From contig FSSI02000007.1 of the NCBI GenBank assembly GCA_900149785.2, positions 70,492 to 134,491 of the forward strand: 64,000 nt of DNA, in the 5' to 3' direction. Both the position numbers and the translations under genes were made by a program. The notes below the pieces were generated by a model, which did no database searches, was not told where the DNA came from, and saw only the letters and a list, made by a program, of their open reading frames with translations. Shown here piece after piece: positions 17,965 through 25,709 of the stretch (the first letter of the stretch is position 1; each line of letters begins with the position of its first letter). Source of the DNA: Sodalinema lacuna_A. GTDB lineage: Bacteria; Cyanobacteriota; Cyanobacteriia; Cyanobacteriales; Geitlerinemataceae.

Positions 17965-19797
17965 ATGCTGATCGCGCCTCCCCGTTTCCGTAATCAAACG
18001 GGGCCATCTGAATCTATGTGCAGCAGTTCCCCCGTTCGACACCGATTGCGGCAATGGCGAGCCAGACTGGGGTCGATTTTTGGTACAACCGGTGTCGTCC
18101 TAGCGGCGACGACTGGGGGACTGTTTCAAATGTTTGAAGCAGCGATGTTAGATCGTTATATTCAATATCGTCCCCTCGAAGCCCCGGATCCTCGCATTGT
18201 CCTAGTGACCATTGACGAGAATGATATCGAAGCCGCTGGCCAATGGCCCCTCTCTGATGAGCGGTTGGCGATGTTGCTCGAAGAAGTGCGATCGCAGCAG
18301 CCTCGTGTCCTAGGACTCCATCTCTATCGGGATGTTCCCATCGCACCGGGAAGCGATCGCCTCTCGGAGGTGTTGGCCAGTACCCCCAACCTGATCGGTA
18401 TGGAAAAGTATGTGGGCCAGTCGGTGCCGCCGCCGCCGATTTTGCAACAGCTTAATCAGGTGGGGTTAGCGGATATGGTCATGGACCCCGATGGTGTGAT
18501 TCGTCGAGCGTTGGTCTCAGTACGTGACGATGAGGGGAACATTCGCAATAGTTTCGCCGCCGCCTTGGCCTTGATGTATTTGCAACAAGAACAGGTGTCC
18601 ATCGAAGCCGATGCACCGGGAACCAGTCGCGTCCAGTTAGGCAAAACCCTGATTGAATCCCTGCGCAAGAATGATGGCGGCTATGCTCAGATTGATGACG
18701 GCGGCTATCAAATTATTCTCAACTATCGTGGCCCCCGAGAGAACTTTGAAAGCGTCTCGATGACCGAAGTTCTGGACGGGGAAAGTCCCGATGACCGACT
18801 GCGCGATCGCATTGTCATTATCGGCCCGGTGGCCCCAAGTCTCAAGGAAGGTTACAACACCCCCTACAGTAACTGGACCCGCGATCGCGACACGCAAATG
18901 TCGAGTCTGGTGATTCACGCCAATCTCACCAGCCAATTGGTGAGTGCGGCCCTGGATGGTCGTAAAATTATTCGCGTCCCGAGTCCCGCCCTAGAATGGC
19001 TTTGGGTCATCAGTTGGGCGGCGGCGGGGACATTGATCAGTTGGTACTGGTGGCAAACGAGCCAGTTTCGCAGCCATACCTCTCCCGCCTGGAGTCTTCT
19101 ACTGCTCTATCTGCTGGGACTCTGTCTGATTCCCCCCACCGTTGGCTATCTGGCGTTCCTGAACGGCCTCTGGGTTCCGGTGATCTCCCCCCTCGCCGCT
19201 GGATTGACCGCGAGCTTTGTGATTAGTTTGCATAAAATCCATCGTCTGCAAAAATTGGCCACCTGTGATGGCCTCACGCAACTGGCCAACCGCCGTTATT
19301 TTGATTTATATCTTGATCGGGCTTGGGGGTTGAGTCTACGTCGTCAACAACCTATTTCGATTATTCTCTGTGATGTGGACTATTTCAAGCCCTATAACGA
19401 TACCTACGGCCATCGTCAGGGGGATGACTGCTTACAGAAAATTGCCCAAACCTTGGCGCGATCGGTCCGTAACGGGGATGTGGTGGCTCGCTATGGCGGC
19501 GAGGAATTTGCCATCATTCTGCCGGAGACGACGCTCATGGACGCCCTGAGGGTGGCGCAGCGGATCAATGAGAACGTCAGTTGTTTACGCTTATCCCATC
19601 AAAGCTCAGCTGTGGCCCCCTATGTTACGCTCAGTTGTGGGGTCGCCAATCTTACCCCCAAGCTCAGTCATACTCCCCATCAACTGATCCAGGCGGCTGA
19701 TAGTGCCTTGTATGAAGCGAAGGAACAAGGACGGAATACCTGTGTTTTGGGGCAAATTGCCGCTGATCCGACACCGAATCCCGCCACGGATTATTAA
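17965..19797 (+). CDS. CHASE2-GGDEF diguanylate cyclase
   Basis: A 610-residue membrane receptor. The extracytoplasmic CHASE2 domain covers about residues 50-330, three TM helices about 335-425, and the GGDEF domain about 430-590. The active site is intact: DVDYFKPYNDTYGH and RYGGEEFAI. The inhibitory I-site RxxD is present as RNGD exactly five residues before GGEEF, predicting product-inhibited synthesis of cyclic di-GMP. Its sensor is a paralogue of the upstream cyclase's (RIVLVTIDEND, GLHLYRDVPIAPGS, PPPPILQQ). The two genes look like a duplicated receptor with swapped output domains. Regulation is unknown; a 290-bp gap with one small open frame precedes it. Confidence 0.94.
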   Translation: MLIAPPRFRNQTGPSESMCSSSPVRHRLRQWRARLGSIFGTTGVVLAATTGGLFQMFEAAMLDRYIQYRPLEAPDPRIVLVTIDENDIEAAGQWPLSDERLAMLLEEVRSQQPRVLGLHLYRDVPIAPGSDRLSEVLASTPNLIGMEKYVGQSVPPPPILQQLNQVGLADMVMDPDGVIRRALVSVRDDEGNIRNSFAAALALMYLQQEQVSIEADAPGTSRVQLGKTLIESLRKNDGGYAQIDDGGYQIILNYRGPRENFESVSMTEVLDGESPDDRLRDRIVIIGPVAPSLKEGYNTPYSNWTRDRDTQMSSLVIHANLTSQLVSAALDGRKIIRVPSPALEWLWVISWAAAGTLISWYWWQTSQFRSHTSPAWSLLLLYLLGLCLIPPTVGYLAFLNGLWVPVISPLAAGLTASFVISLHKIHRLQKLATCDGLTQLANRRYFDLYLDRAWGLSLRRQQPISIILCDVDYFKPYNDTYGHRQGDDCLQKIAQTLARSVRNGDVVARYGGEEFAIILPETTLMDALRVAQRINENVSCLRLSHQSSAVAPYVTLSCGVANLTPKLSHTPHQLIQAADSALYEAKEQGRNTCVLGQIAADPTPNPATDY

Positions 19798-19906
19798 CTG
19801 ATTTAACGAGGGCTTCTCGGGCGATCGCCTCTCAAGGCAAAATAGAAGTTCTGGTGTCTGTTCGCCTGGATACAAATCACCTGTTAATCATTGTTTTTTT
19901 AATCCT

Positions 19907-21877
19907 ATGTCTCAACCCACCATTGAATCGATTCTCCATGAAAAGCGCAGTTTCCCCCCCTCGGCTGAGTTTTCGGCTCAGGCCCGCATCAAAAGCATGG
20001 AAGACTATGAGGCGCTTTATGATGCCGCTGCCGCTGATCCAGAAGGCTTCTGGGGCGATTTAGCCGAGAAGGAACTGGAGTGGTTCGAGAAATGGGACAA
20101 GGTTCTCGATTGGAACCCTCCCACAGCCAAATGGTTTGTCGGCGGCAAACTCAATATCTCCCATAACTGCCTCGATCGCCACCTCAAAACCTGGCGCAAA
20201 AACAAAGCAGCCCTCATCTGGGAAGGAGAACCCGGAGACTCCCGCACCCTCACCTACGCGCAACTGCATCGCGAAGTCTGCCAGATGGCTAATGTCATCA
20301 AGTCCTTTGGCGTGCAGAAAGGGGATGTGGTGGGGATTTATATGCCCATGATTCCCGAGGCGGCGATCGCCATGTTAGCCTGCGCTCGTATTGGGGCCGT
20401 GCATACCGTGATTTTCGGCGGTTTCAGTGCCGAAGCCCTACGGGAACGCCTCACAGATGCCTCAGCGAAATTAGTCATTACCGCCGATGGGGGCTATCGC
20501 AAAGATGCCGTAATTCCCCTGAAACCCCAAGTCGACAAAGCCCTCGACGACAACGCCATTCCCAGCGTTGACAATGTACTGGTGGTACAACGCACCCAGG
20601 ACAAAGTGAACATGGAACCGGGGCGCGATCATTGGTGGCATGATCTGCAACAAACCGCCTCCGCTGACTGTCCCGCCGAAGTCATGGACAGTGAGGATAT
20701 GCTGTTTATCCTCCATACCAGCGGCAGTACCGGTAAGCCCAAAGGGGTCGTTCACACCACCGGCGGCTACAACCTCTACACCCATGTCACCTGTCAATGG
20801 ACGTTTGACTTACAAGAGACTGATGTCTATTGGTGTACCGCTGATGTGGGCTGGATTACGGGTCATAGTTATATTGTCTATGGTCCTCTGTCCAATGGCG
20901 CCACGACGGTGATGTATGAGGGGGTTCCTCGCCCCTCGAATCCCGGCTGTTTCTGGGATGTGGTGGACAAATACGGCGTCACGATTTTCTACACCGCCCC
21001 CACGGCGATTCGCGCCTTTATGAAGGCCGGGGAACATCATCCCCAATCTCGCAATCTCTCCTCGTTGCGAATTTTGGGAACCGTCGGCGAACCCATCAAC
21101 CCGGAAGCCTGGGTGTGGTATCACCGGGTGATTGGTGGCGAGCGTTGCCCGATTGTGGATACCTGGTGGCAAACGGAGACGGGGGGCTTTATGTTAACGC
21201 CGCTACCGGGGGCAACTCCTACGAAACCCGGTTCCGCGACTCGTCCCTTCCCTGGCATTCTTGCCGATGTGGTGGATTTAGATGGCAACCCGGTTGAGGC
21301 GAATCAGGGGGGCTATTTGGTGATTAAGCATCCTTGGCCGAGTATGATGCGTACGGTGTATGGGGATTTCGATCGCTTCCGCCGCAGTTATTGGGAGCAT
21401 ATTCAACCCAAGGATGGGCAACATTTCTATTTTGCTGGAGATGGCGCTCGTAAGGATGAGGATGGCTATTTCTGGGTGATGGGCCGAGTTGATGATGTGA
21501 TTAGCGTCTCGGGCCATCGTTTGGGAACGATGGAGATTGAGTCGGCGTTGGTGTCTCATCCGGCGGTGACGGAGGCGGCCGTTGTGGGTAAACCTGATGA
21601 GTTGCGCGGGGAGAGTATTGTGGCGTTTGTCTCTCTTGAATCGGAGTATGACCCTTCTGAGGAGTTGGCCAAGGCGTTGAAACAACATGTGGTTGAGGAT
21701 ATTGGGGCGATCGCCCGTCCCCAGGAGATTCGCTTTACGGATGATTTGCCCAAAACGCGCTCTGGGAAAATTATGCGTCGTCTGTTGCGCAATCTCGCGG
21801 CGGGCCAGGAAATTTCGGGTGATACGTCAACGCTGCAAGATCGCGGTGTCCTCGATAAGCTTCGGGGAGGAGCGTAG
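19907..21877 (+). CDS. acs: Acetyl-coenzyme A synthetase
   Basis: The 656-residue AMP-forming acetate-CoA ligase activates acetate through acetyl-AMP. Visible landmarks are the N-terminal RIKSMEDYEALYDAAAADPE, the phosphate-binding A3 motif HTSGSTGKPKG, the WWQTETGG A5 motif, YFAGDGARKDEDGYFWVMGR (hinge, in part) and the C-terminal LPKTRSGKIMRR. The Lys in the last motif is the conserved catalytic residue regulated by acetylation in other bacteria. Full length and no anomalies. It is monocistronic; no protein acetyltransferase or deacetylase gene is nearby. Confidence 0.97.
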   Translation: MSQPTIESILHEKRSFPPSAEFSAQARIKSMEDYEALYDAAAADPEGFWGDLAEKELEWFEKWDKVLDWNPPTAKWFVGGKLNISHNCLDRHLKTWRKNKAALIWEGEPGDSRTLTYAQLHREVCQMANVIKSFGVQKGDVVGIYMPMIPEAAIAMLACARIGAVHTVIFGGFSAEALRERLTDASAKLVITADGGYRKDAVIPLKPQVDKALDDNAIPSVDNVLVVQRTQDKVNMEPGRDHWWHDLQQTASADCPAEVMDSEDMLFILHTSGSTGKPKGVVHTTGGYNLYTHVTCQWTFDLQETDVYWCTADVGWITGHSYIVYGPLSNGATTVMYEGVPRPSNPGCFWDVVDKYGVTIFYTAPTAIRAFMKAGEHHPQSRNLSSLRILGTVGEPINPEAWVWYHRVIGGERCPIVDTWWQTETGGFMLTPLPGATPTKPGSATRPFPGILADVVDLDGNPVEANQGGYLVIKHPWPSMMRTVYGDFDRFRRSYWEHIQPKDGQHFYFAGDGARKDEDGYFWVMGRVDDVISVSGHRLGTMEIESALVSHPAVTEAAVVGKPDELRGESIVAFVSLESEYDPSEELAKALKQHVVEDIGAIARPQEIRFTDDLPKTRSGKIMRRLLRNLAAGQEISGDTSTLQDRGVLDKLRGGA

Positions 21878-22057
21878 GGGAGTCATCGTTGAGGGTTAAC
21901 GGCTGATCTGTTCTGGAGAACAGTGAACCGGCGTTGTCTGGGGAGGGGTGGGTGAGCCATCAGGAGTCTGAGCCGAGAGAACCACCGCCCCGTCCCCATT
22001 GACGTGCCACCCTTGAGCTTCGACTAGAGAAGCTGTGTCCTCCCCAAATACACCGAC

Positions 22058-22564
22058 ATGACACCGATAGTCAACCCACATCGAGAACTCCACCCCGAAC
22101 CCATTACCGCCGAGAACTTTGCCCCCTACGGTCAACTGATTACCCCTCAAGAAGACAGCAAACCCTTTGACGCTCAAGAGGCCCAATTAGACTTAAACCA
22201 GGGACAACCTCGCTTCTATCTGATGCGCCTGCAACATCGCGGCTATCACTTCGATAAAATAACCCGCCATAGCCGCTGTACCCAATGTCTCGGGTCCTTG
22301 CAGGGACAGGACTGGTTCCTCGCCGTTGCCCCTCCCAGCGACGGCCCGCGCCCCGACGACACCCGCCTCAAAGCCTTCCACATCCCCGGAACCTGTTTCA
22401 TCAAACTGCATCGCGGCACTTGGCACGCTGGCCCCTATTTTGAGGCGGAAACCGTAGATTTCTATAACTTGGAACTGACCGATACCAATGTGACAGATCA
22501 CCTCAGTTACGATTATCGTGAGAACGATGGGGTGGAGTTTGCGATCGCCCCCACTCGCCCCTGA
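22058..22564 (+). CDS. Ureidoglycolate lyase/hydrolase-like cupin
   Basis: A 168-residue protein of the AllA-type ureidoglycolate cupin fold. Seen: PITAENFAPYGQLI near the N-terminus, a TRHSRCTQCLGSLQGQDWFLAVAP core strand region, and FIKLHRGTWHAGPYF, with the His residues typical of the family, near the C-terminus. Family enzymes act late in allantoin/purine breakdown, splitting ureidoglycolate. No other purine catabolism gene is adjacent, so the substrate is uncertain. It ends 23 bp before the methyltransferase gene and may share its transcript. Confidence 0.85.
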   Translation: MTPIVNPHRELHPEPITAENFAPYGQLITPQEDSKPFDAQEAQLDLNQGQPRFYLMRLQHRGYHFDKITRHSRCTQCLGSLQGQDWFLAVAPPSDGPRPDDTRLKAFHIPGTCFIKLHRGTWHAGPYFEAETVDFYNLELTDTNVTDHLSYDYRENDGVEFAIAPTRP

Positions 22565-22587
22565 CTCGCACCTCATCTATCCTGGCC

Positions 22588-24726
22588 ATGACTCCCCTAG
22601 TCACCGTCTCCGATTCGTTGCAGGCTTTAATTGAACAGGCCCTAGAGGCGGGACTGTTGGCGTCGCCACCGCAAACCTGGACGGAACTGCTACAACAACT
22701 CCCCCACACTACCCTCGTTCACGCCTGTCAGGAGAGTGACATCGGTAAAACCCTCCCCAGTGCCTTCTATGTCCATTGCAGTGCCGTCGCTGCCCTGCCG
22801 CTGCCCCTACGTCTCTATGAAGGTTACGCCGCCAGTGGGGTTGAGAACCTAGACAACGCCACCCTCGTCAAGTTCTCCCTCAGCCAGCCTCAACTCTCCT
22901 ATTTGTCCTATCCTGACTTCGACGCGGACCCCCATCCTGCCCTGGTACAAAGTATTCTCGTCAATTTGCGACAAGGAACCGTCAGTTGTCGCAATTACCA
23001 AGACTCCAAAAATCCACCCATTTTGCATCGTAAGGAAACCTTTGTTGAACCGAGTTATCCCGGTTACGAGCAATTCCGAACTCTGACGCAACAGGAAGAA
23101 GCCCTCGGACTCCTCGATAATACTCGTCACATCGGCACTCGCAACAATTGGCAACGCTATTTACGGGATGTGGGGGTGGAGATTCAGGGCCATCAGGTGC
23201 AGCGGCGTTCGGTACAGAATCCCATTAAATCCCGCATTGCACGCCATCGGGCGGCCATGATGCGTCATGATTTGTCCCGTCCCCTGAAGTTAGCCCTAGA
23301 AGCGGGTTTGTTAACTCCTGAAATGACCTGTTTTGACTATGGTTGCGGCTATGGGGGAGATGTGAAACGGCTGCAACAGCGGGGACTCACGGCTCAAGGG
23401 TGGGACCCTTATTATGCTCCAGAAACGGCATTGGAGAAGGCGCAATTTGTCAATTTGGGCTATGTGATTAATGTGATTGAAGATCCTCAGGAACGCCGGG
23501 AAGCGTTGCAGAAGGCTTGGGCGTTAACGGAGGGGGTGTTACTGGTGGCGGCCCAGGTGTTGGTGCGCGATCGCGATGAGGAGGATGTTGTCTATGGCGA
23601 TGGGGTGGTCACGCAGCGGGGAACGTTTCAGAAATATTATGAACAGGAGGAGTTAAAAGCCTATATTGATGGGGTGTTGGCGGTGGATGCGCTTCCTGTG
23701 GGGTTGGGGGTGTATGGGGTGTTTCGCGATCGCGAACAGCAAGAGCAATTTCGCGCCTCTCGTTTCCGTTCTCGCAGCCAAACTCCCCGGGTGCGTGTCT
23801 CGGTTCAGCGGTTTGAGGAATGTCGAGATACCTTAGAACCCCTGATGCAGTTTTTCAGCGATCGCGGCCGCCTTCCAAAACCTACAGAGTTAATTGAAGA
23901 AGCAGATATTATTGACTTATTTGGCAGTTTGCGTCGCGCGTTTCGCCTGGTGTTGCAAGCGACGGATGAGGCGGACTGGGATGCGATCGCCGAACGTCGT
24001 CGCCAAGAACTCTTGATTTATTTAGCGTTAACCGCCCTGGGCGATCGCCCCCGCTTTAGTGAATTAACCCCAGCGATTCGCTATGATATCCGCGCCTTTT
24101 TTGGGAACTATAAACAAGCCCTGATGGCGGCGGACTTAATGTTATATGGTTTGGGCAGTTTAGAGCGGTTAGGCAAGTTGTGCGATCGCAGTGACATTGG
24201 CCAGCGTTCTCCCCGGGGCTTAACGGTGCATATTAGCGCCTTCAACCACCTCGACCCCATTTTACGGCTCTACGAAGGTTGTGCCAGCCATACCATCGGC
24301 AGAATGGACGATACGACCCTCATTCAATTCCACACCCAACGCCCCAAAATTTCCTATTTTCACTGTCCAGACTTCGACACCAACCCCCATCCTCTGATTA
24401 AAACCATCATGCAAATCGACCTACAAGATTTGCGGGTTCATCGCTACACCTACGACCTCTTTGAAAACCCCTTTGTTTTGCATAAAAAAGAAGAATTTGT
24501 CACCCCAGACTATCCTCACTATGACCGTTTTACCCGACTCAGCCGACAGGAACAAAAATGGGGACTCCTCGACGACCTCGAAGCCATCAGACGATATCGA
24601 CAATGGCTAAAATGCCTCAAAGCCAATGGTGCAGAGGTTCGGGGTCATCGCGTCTATTGGCGTAAAGATGTTGACCCCTATCAGAAACGAATCATCGAAG
24701 CCCGAAAAAACCGTTCTAAGTCCTAA
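22588..24726 (+). CDS. DNA phosphorothioation-associated putative methyltransferase with duplicated flanking domain
   Basis: A 712-residue protein in three parts. The central SAM-dependent methyltransferase (about 205-400) starts SRIARHRAAMMRHDLSRPLK and has motif I FDYGCGYGGDVKRL and the VNLGYVINVIED and RGTFQKYYEQEEL segments. These match the family annotated as DNA phosphorothioation-associated methyltransferase (TIGR04096-type, from memory). It is flanked by two copies of one domain, about 50-205 and 545-705, sharing PLRLYEG/ILRLYEG, YPDFDADPHP/CPDFDTNPHP, ILHRKETFVEP/VLHKKEEFVTP and LGLLDN/WGLLDD. No dndABCDE genes lie in the window, so it is an orphan here. A second copy of its 3' end lies at 25503-25692. 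Confidence 0.85.
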   Translation: MTPLVTVSDSLQALIEQALEAGLLASPPQTWTELLQQLPHTTLVHACQESDIGKTLPSAFYVHCSAVAALPLPLRLYEGYAASGVENLDNATLVKFSLSQPQLSYLSYPDFDADPHPALVQSILVNLRQGTVSCRNYQDSKNPPILHRKETFVEPSYPGYEQFRTLTQQEEALGLLDNTRHIGTRNNWQRYLRDVGVEIQGHQVQRRSVQNPIKSRIARHRAAMMRHDLSRPLKLALEAGLLTPEMTCFDYGCGYGGDVKRLQQRGLTAQGWDPYYAPETALEKAQFVNLGYVINVIEDPQERREALQKAWALTEGVLLVAAQVLVRDRDEEDVVYGDGVVTQRGTFQKYYEQEELKAYIDGVLAVDALPVGLGVYGVFRDREQQEQFRASRFRSRSQTPRVRVSVQRFEECRDTLEPLMQFFSDRGRLPKPTELIEEADIIDLFGSLRRAFRLVLQATDEADWDAIAERRRQELLIYLALTALGDRPRFSELTPAIRYDIRAFFGNYKQALMAADLMLYGLGSLERLGKLCDRSDIGQRSPRGLTVHISAFNHLDPILRLYEGCASHTIGRMDDTTLIQFHTQRPKISYFHCPDFDTNPHPLIKTIMQIDLQDLRVHRYTYDLFENPFVLHKKEEFVTPDYPHYDRFTRLSRQEQKWGLLDDLEAIRRYRQWLKCLKANGAEVRGHRVYWRKDVDPYQKRIIEARKNRSKS

Positions 24727-24787
24727 ATTTACGATGATTCGCCATAATATCGAGACGTTCCTACTGCTAAAAACGCTCAAGCATCGG

Positions 24788-25180
24788 TCATTCGTCCCAA
24801 ATGATTTCAACTGGATAAGCGTCAAAAGCCATATCTTTACTCAAAATCGCAACATTTTCTTGCATGGCTTGAGCAATTAAGAGTCTATCAAATGGATCTT
24901 TATGATGAAAAGGCAAACTTGACAGTCCTTTTAAGTGATTGAGAGAAATCTGCAATAGCTCAAAATCCACCCAGTTAAGTTTCTCCTGAATGTAGATAGC
25001 AGCATTGTTTCCCAATGTCAACCTATTTTGACTTTGTTTAATGGTCATCTCCCAAACACTGACTATACTAATTAGCTTTAGGTTTTTCGGGTCTTCAATT
25101 AAATACTTAACGTTAGCACTTAGCTTAGAGTTGCCCATAAAAAATCAGAGCAATGTATGAGTATCTAACAGAAAGCGCAT
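24788..25180 (-). pseudogene. PIN-domain (VapC-type) toxin, inactivated by a nonsense codon
   Basis: The frame begins MRFLLDTHTLL at 25180 and is then interrupted by TGA at 25145-25147, where family members have Trp (TLIWF). It continues to 24788 with FFMGNSKLSANVKYL, ISIVSVWEMTIK, HKDPFDRLLIAQAM and ILSKDMAFDAY. Those segments hold the later acidic residues of the PIN site. A restart at the internal ATG (25138) would lack the first catalytic Asp in LLDTH. The start codon overlaps the antitoxin stop (TAATG), the normal arrangement of a Phd-PIN operon. Inferred to be a dead RNase toxin unless the TGA is read through or is a sequencing error. Confidence 0.82.
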
Positions 25181-25404
25181 TACTGATACTCCTCAAACTC
25201 ATCTAAAGGAGCATCAAAATCATCAGCTATCATAATTTGGTCTTTGTCACTCCCAAACAAAGGTGGGCGTTGATGAACTGGATTAACACAAGTAATCTTA
25301 ATCGTTTGCTGATTTTTGGTAATCAAAATTTCTTCACCTGCAAACGCCCGTTCGATGAGGTTAGACATTTGAGCTAAGGCTTGGTTAATATCAATCATTG
25401 TCAT
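25180..25404 (-). CDS. Phd/YefM-type antitoxin
   Basis: A 74-residue protein with the Phd/YefM N-terminal fold: MIDINQALAQMSNLIERAFAGEEILITKN. A short acidic C-terminal tail (DDFDAPLDEFEEYQ) typically wraps the cognate toxin. It is transcribed first, and its stop codon overlaps the PIN toxin start by one base. It would bind the operon promoter and neutralise the PIN nuclease. Because the toxin frame carries a nonsense codon, this gene may now be an orphan. The base composition is visibly AT-richer than the surrounding genes. Confidence 0.85.
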   Translation of the reverse strand: MTMIDINQALAQMSNLIERAFAGEEILITKNQQTIKITCVNPVHQRPPLFGSDKDQIMIADDFDAPLDEFEEYQ

Positions 25405-25502
25405 AGGTCAAGGTCATCTCAGGGATTTGATTGGAGGATACCAGCAGACATTGTCAGAGTGGGTCTGGCTCAGCCTCACCACCCCTCCCTATTTTAACCC
25501 CA

Positions 25503-25692
25503 CCTCTGAGCCGACAAGAAGACAACTAGGGACTCCTCGAAGCCATCAGACGATATCGACAATGGCTAAAATGCCTCAAAGCCAATGGGGCCGAGGTTCG
25601 GGGTCATCGCGTCTATTGGCGTAAAGATGTTGACCCCTATCAGAAACGAGTGATACAATCTCGGAAAGGGCGATCGCGGCGATCGCCCTAAC
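25503..25692 (+). pseudogene. Duplicated 3' end of the upstream methyltransferase gene
   Basis: Bases 25540-25649 match 24581-24690 (the last part of the methyltransferase gene) with only two mismatches in 110 bp. The frame is open to a TAA at 25692, reading EAIRRYRQWLKCLKANGAEV through WRKDVDPYQKR and then a different end (VIQSRKGRSRRSP). Before the identical block a diverged stretch (25503-25539) still resembles the gene but lacks 9 bp. There is no start codon or upstream domain, so it is a remnant, not a working gene. It lies on the far side of the toxin-antitoxin pair. Confidence 0.88.
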
Positions 25693-25709
25693 CCCCAACA
25701 ATTTCTGAT

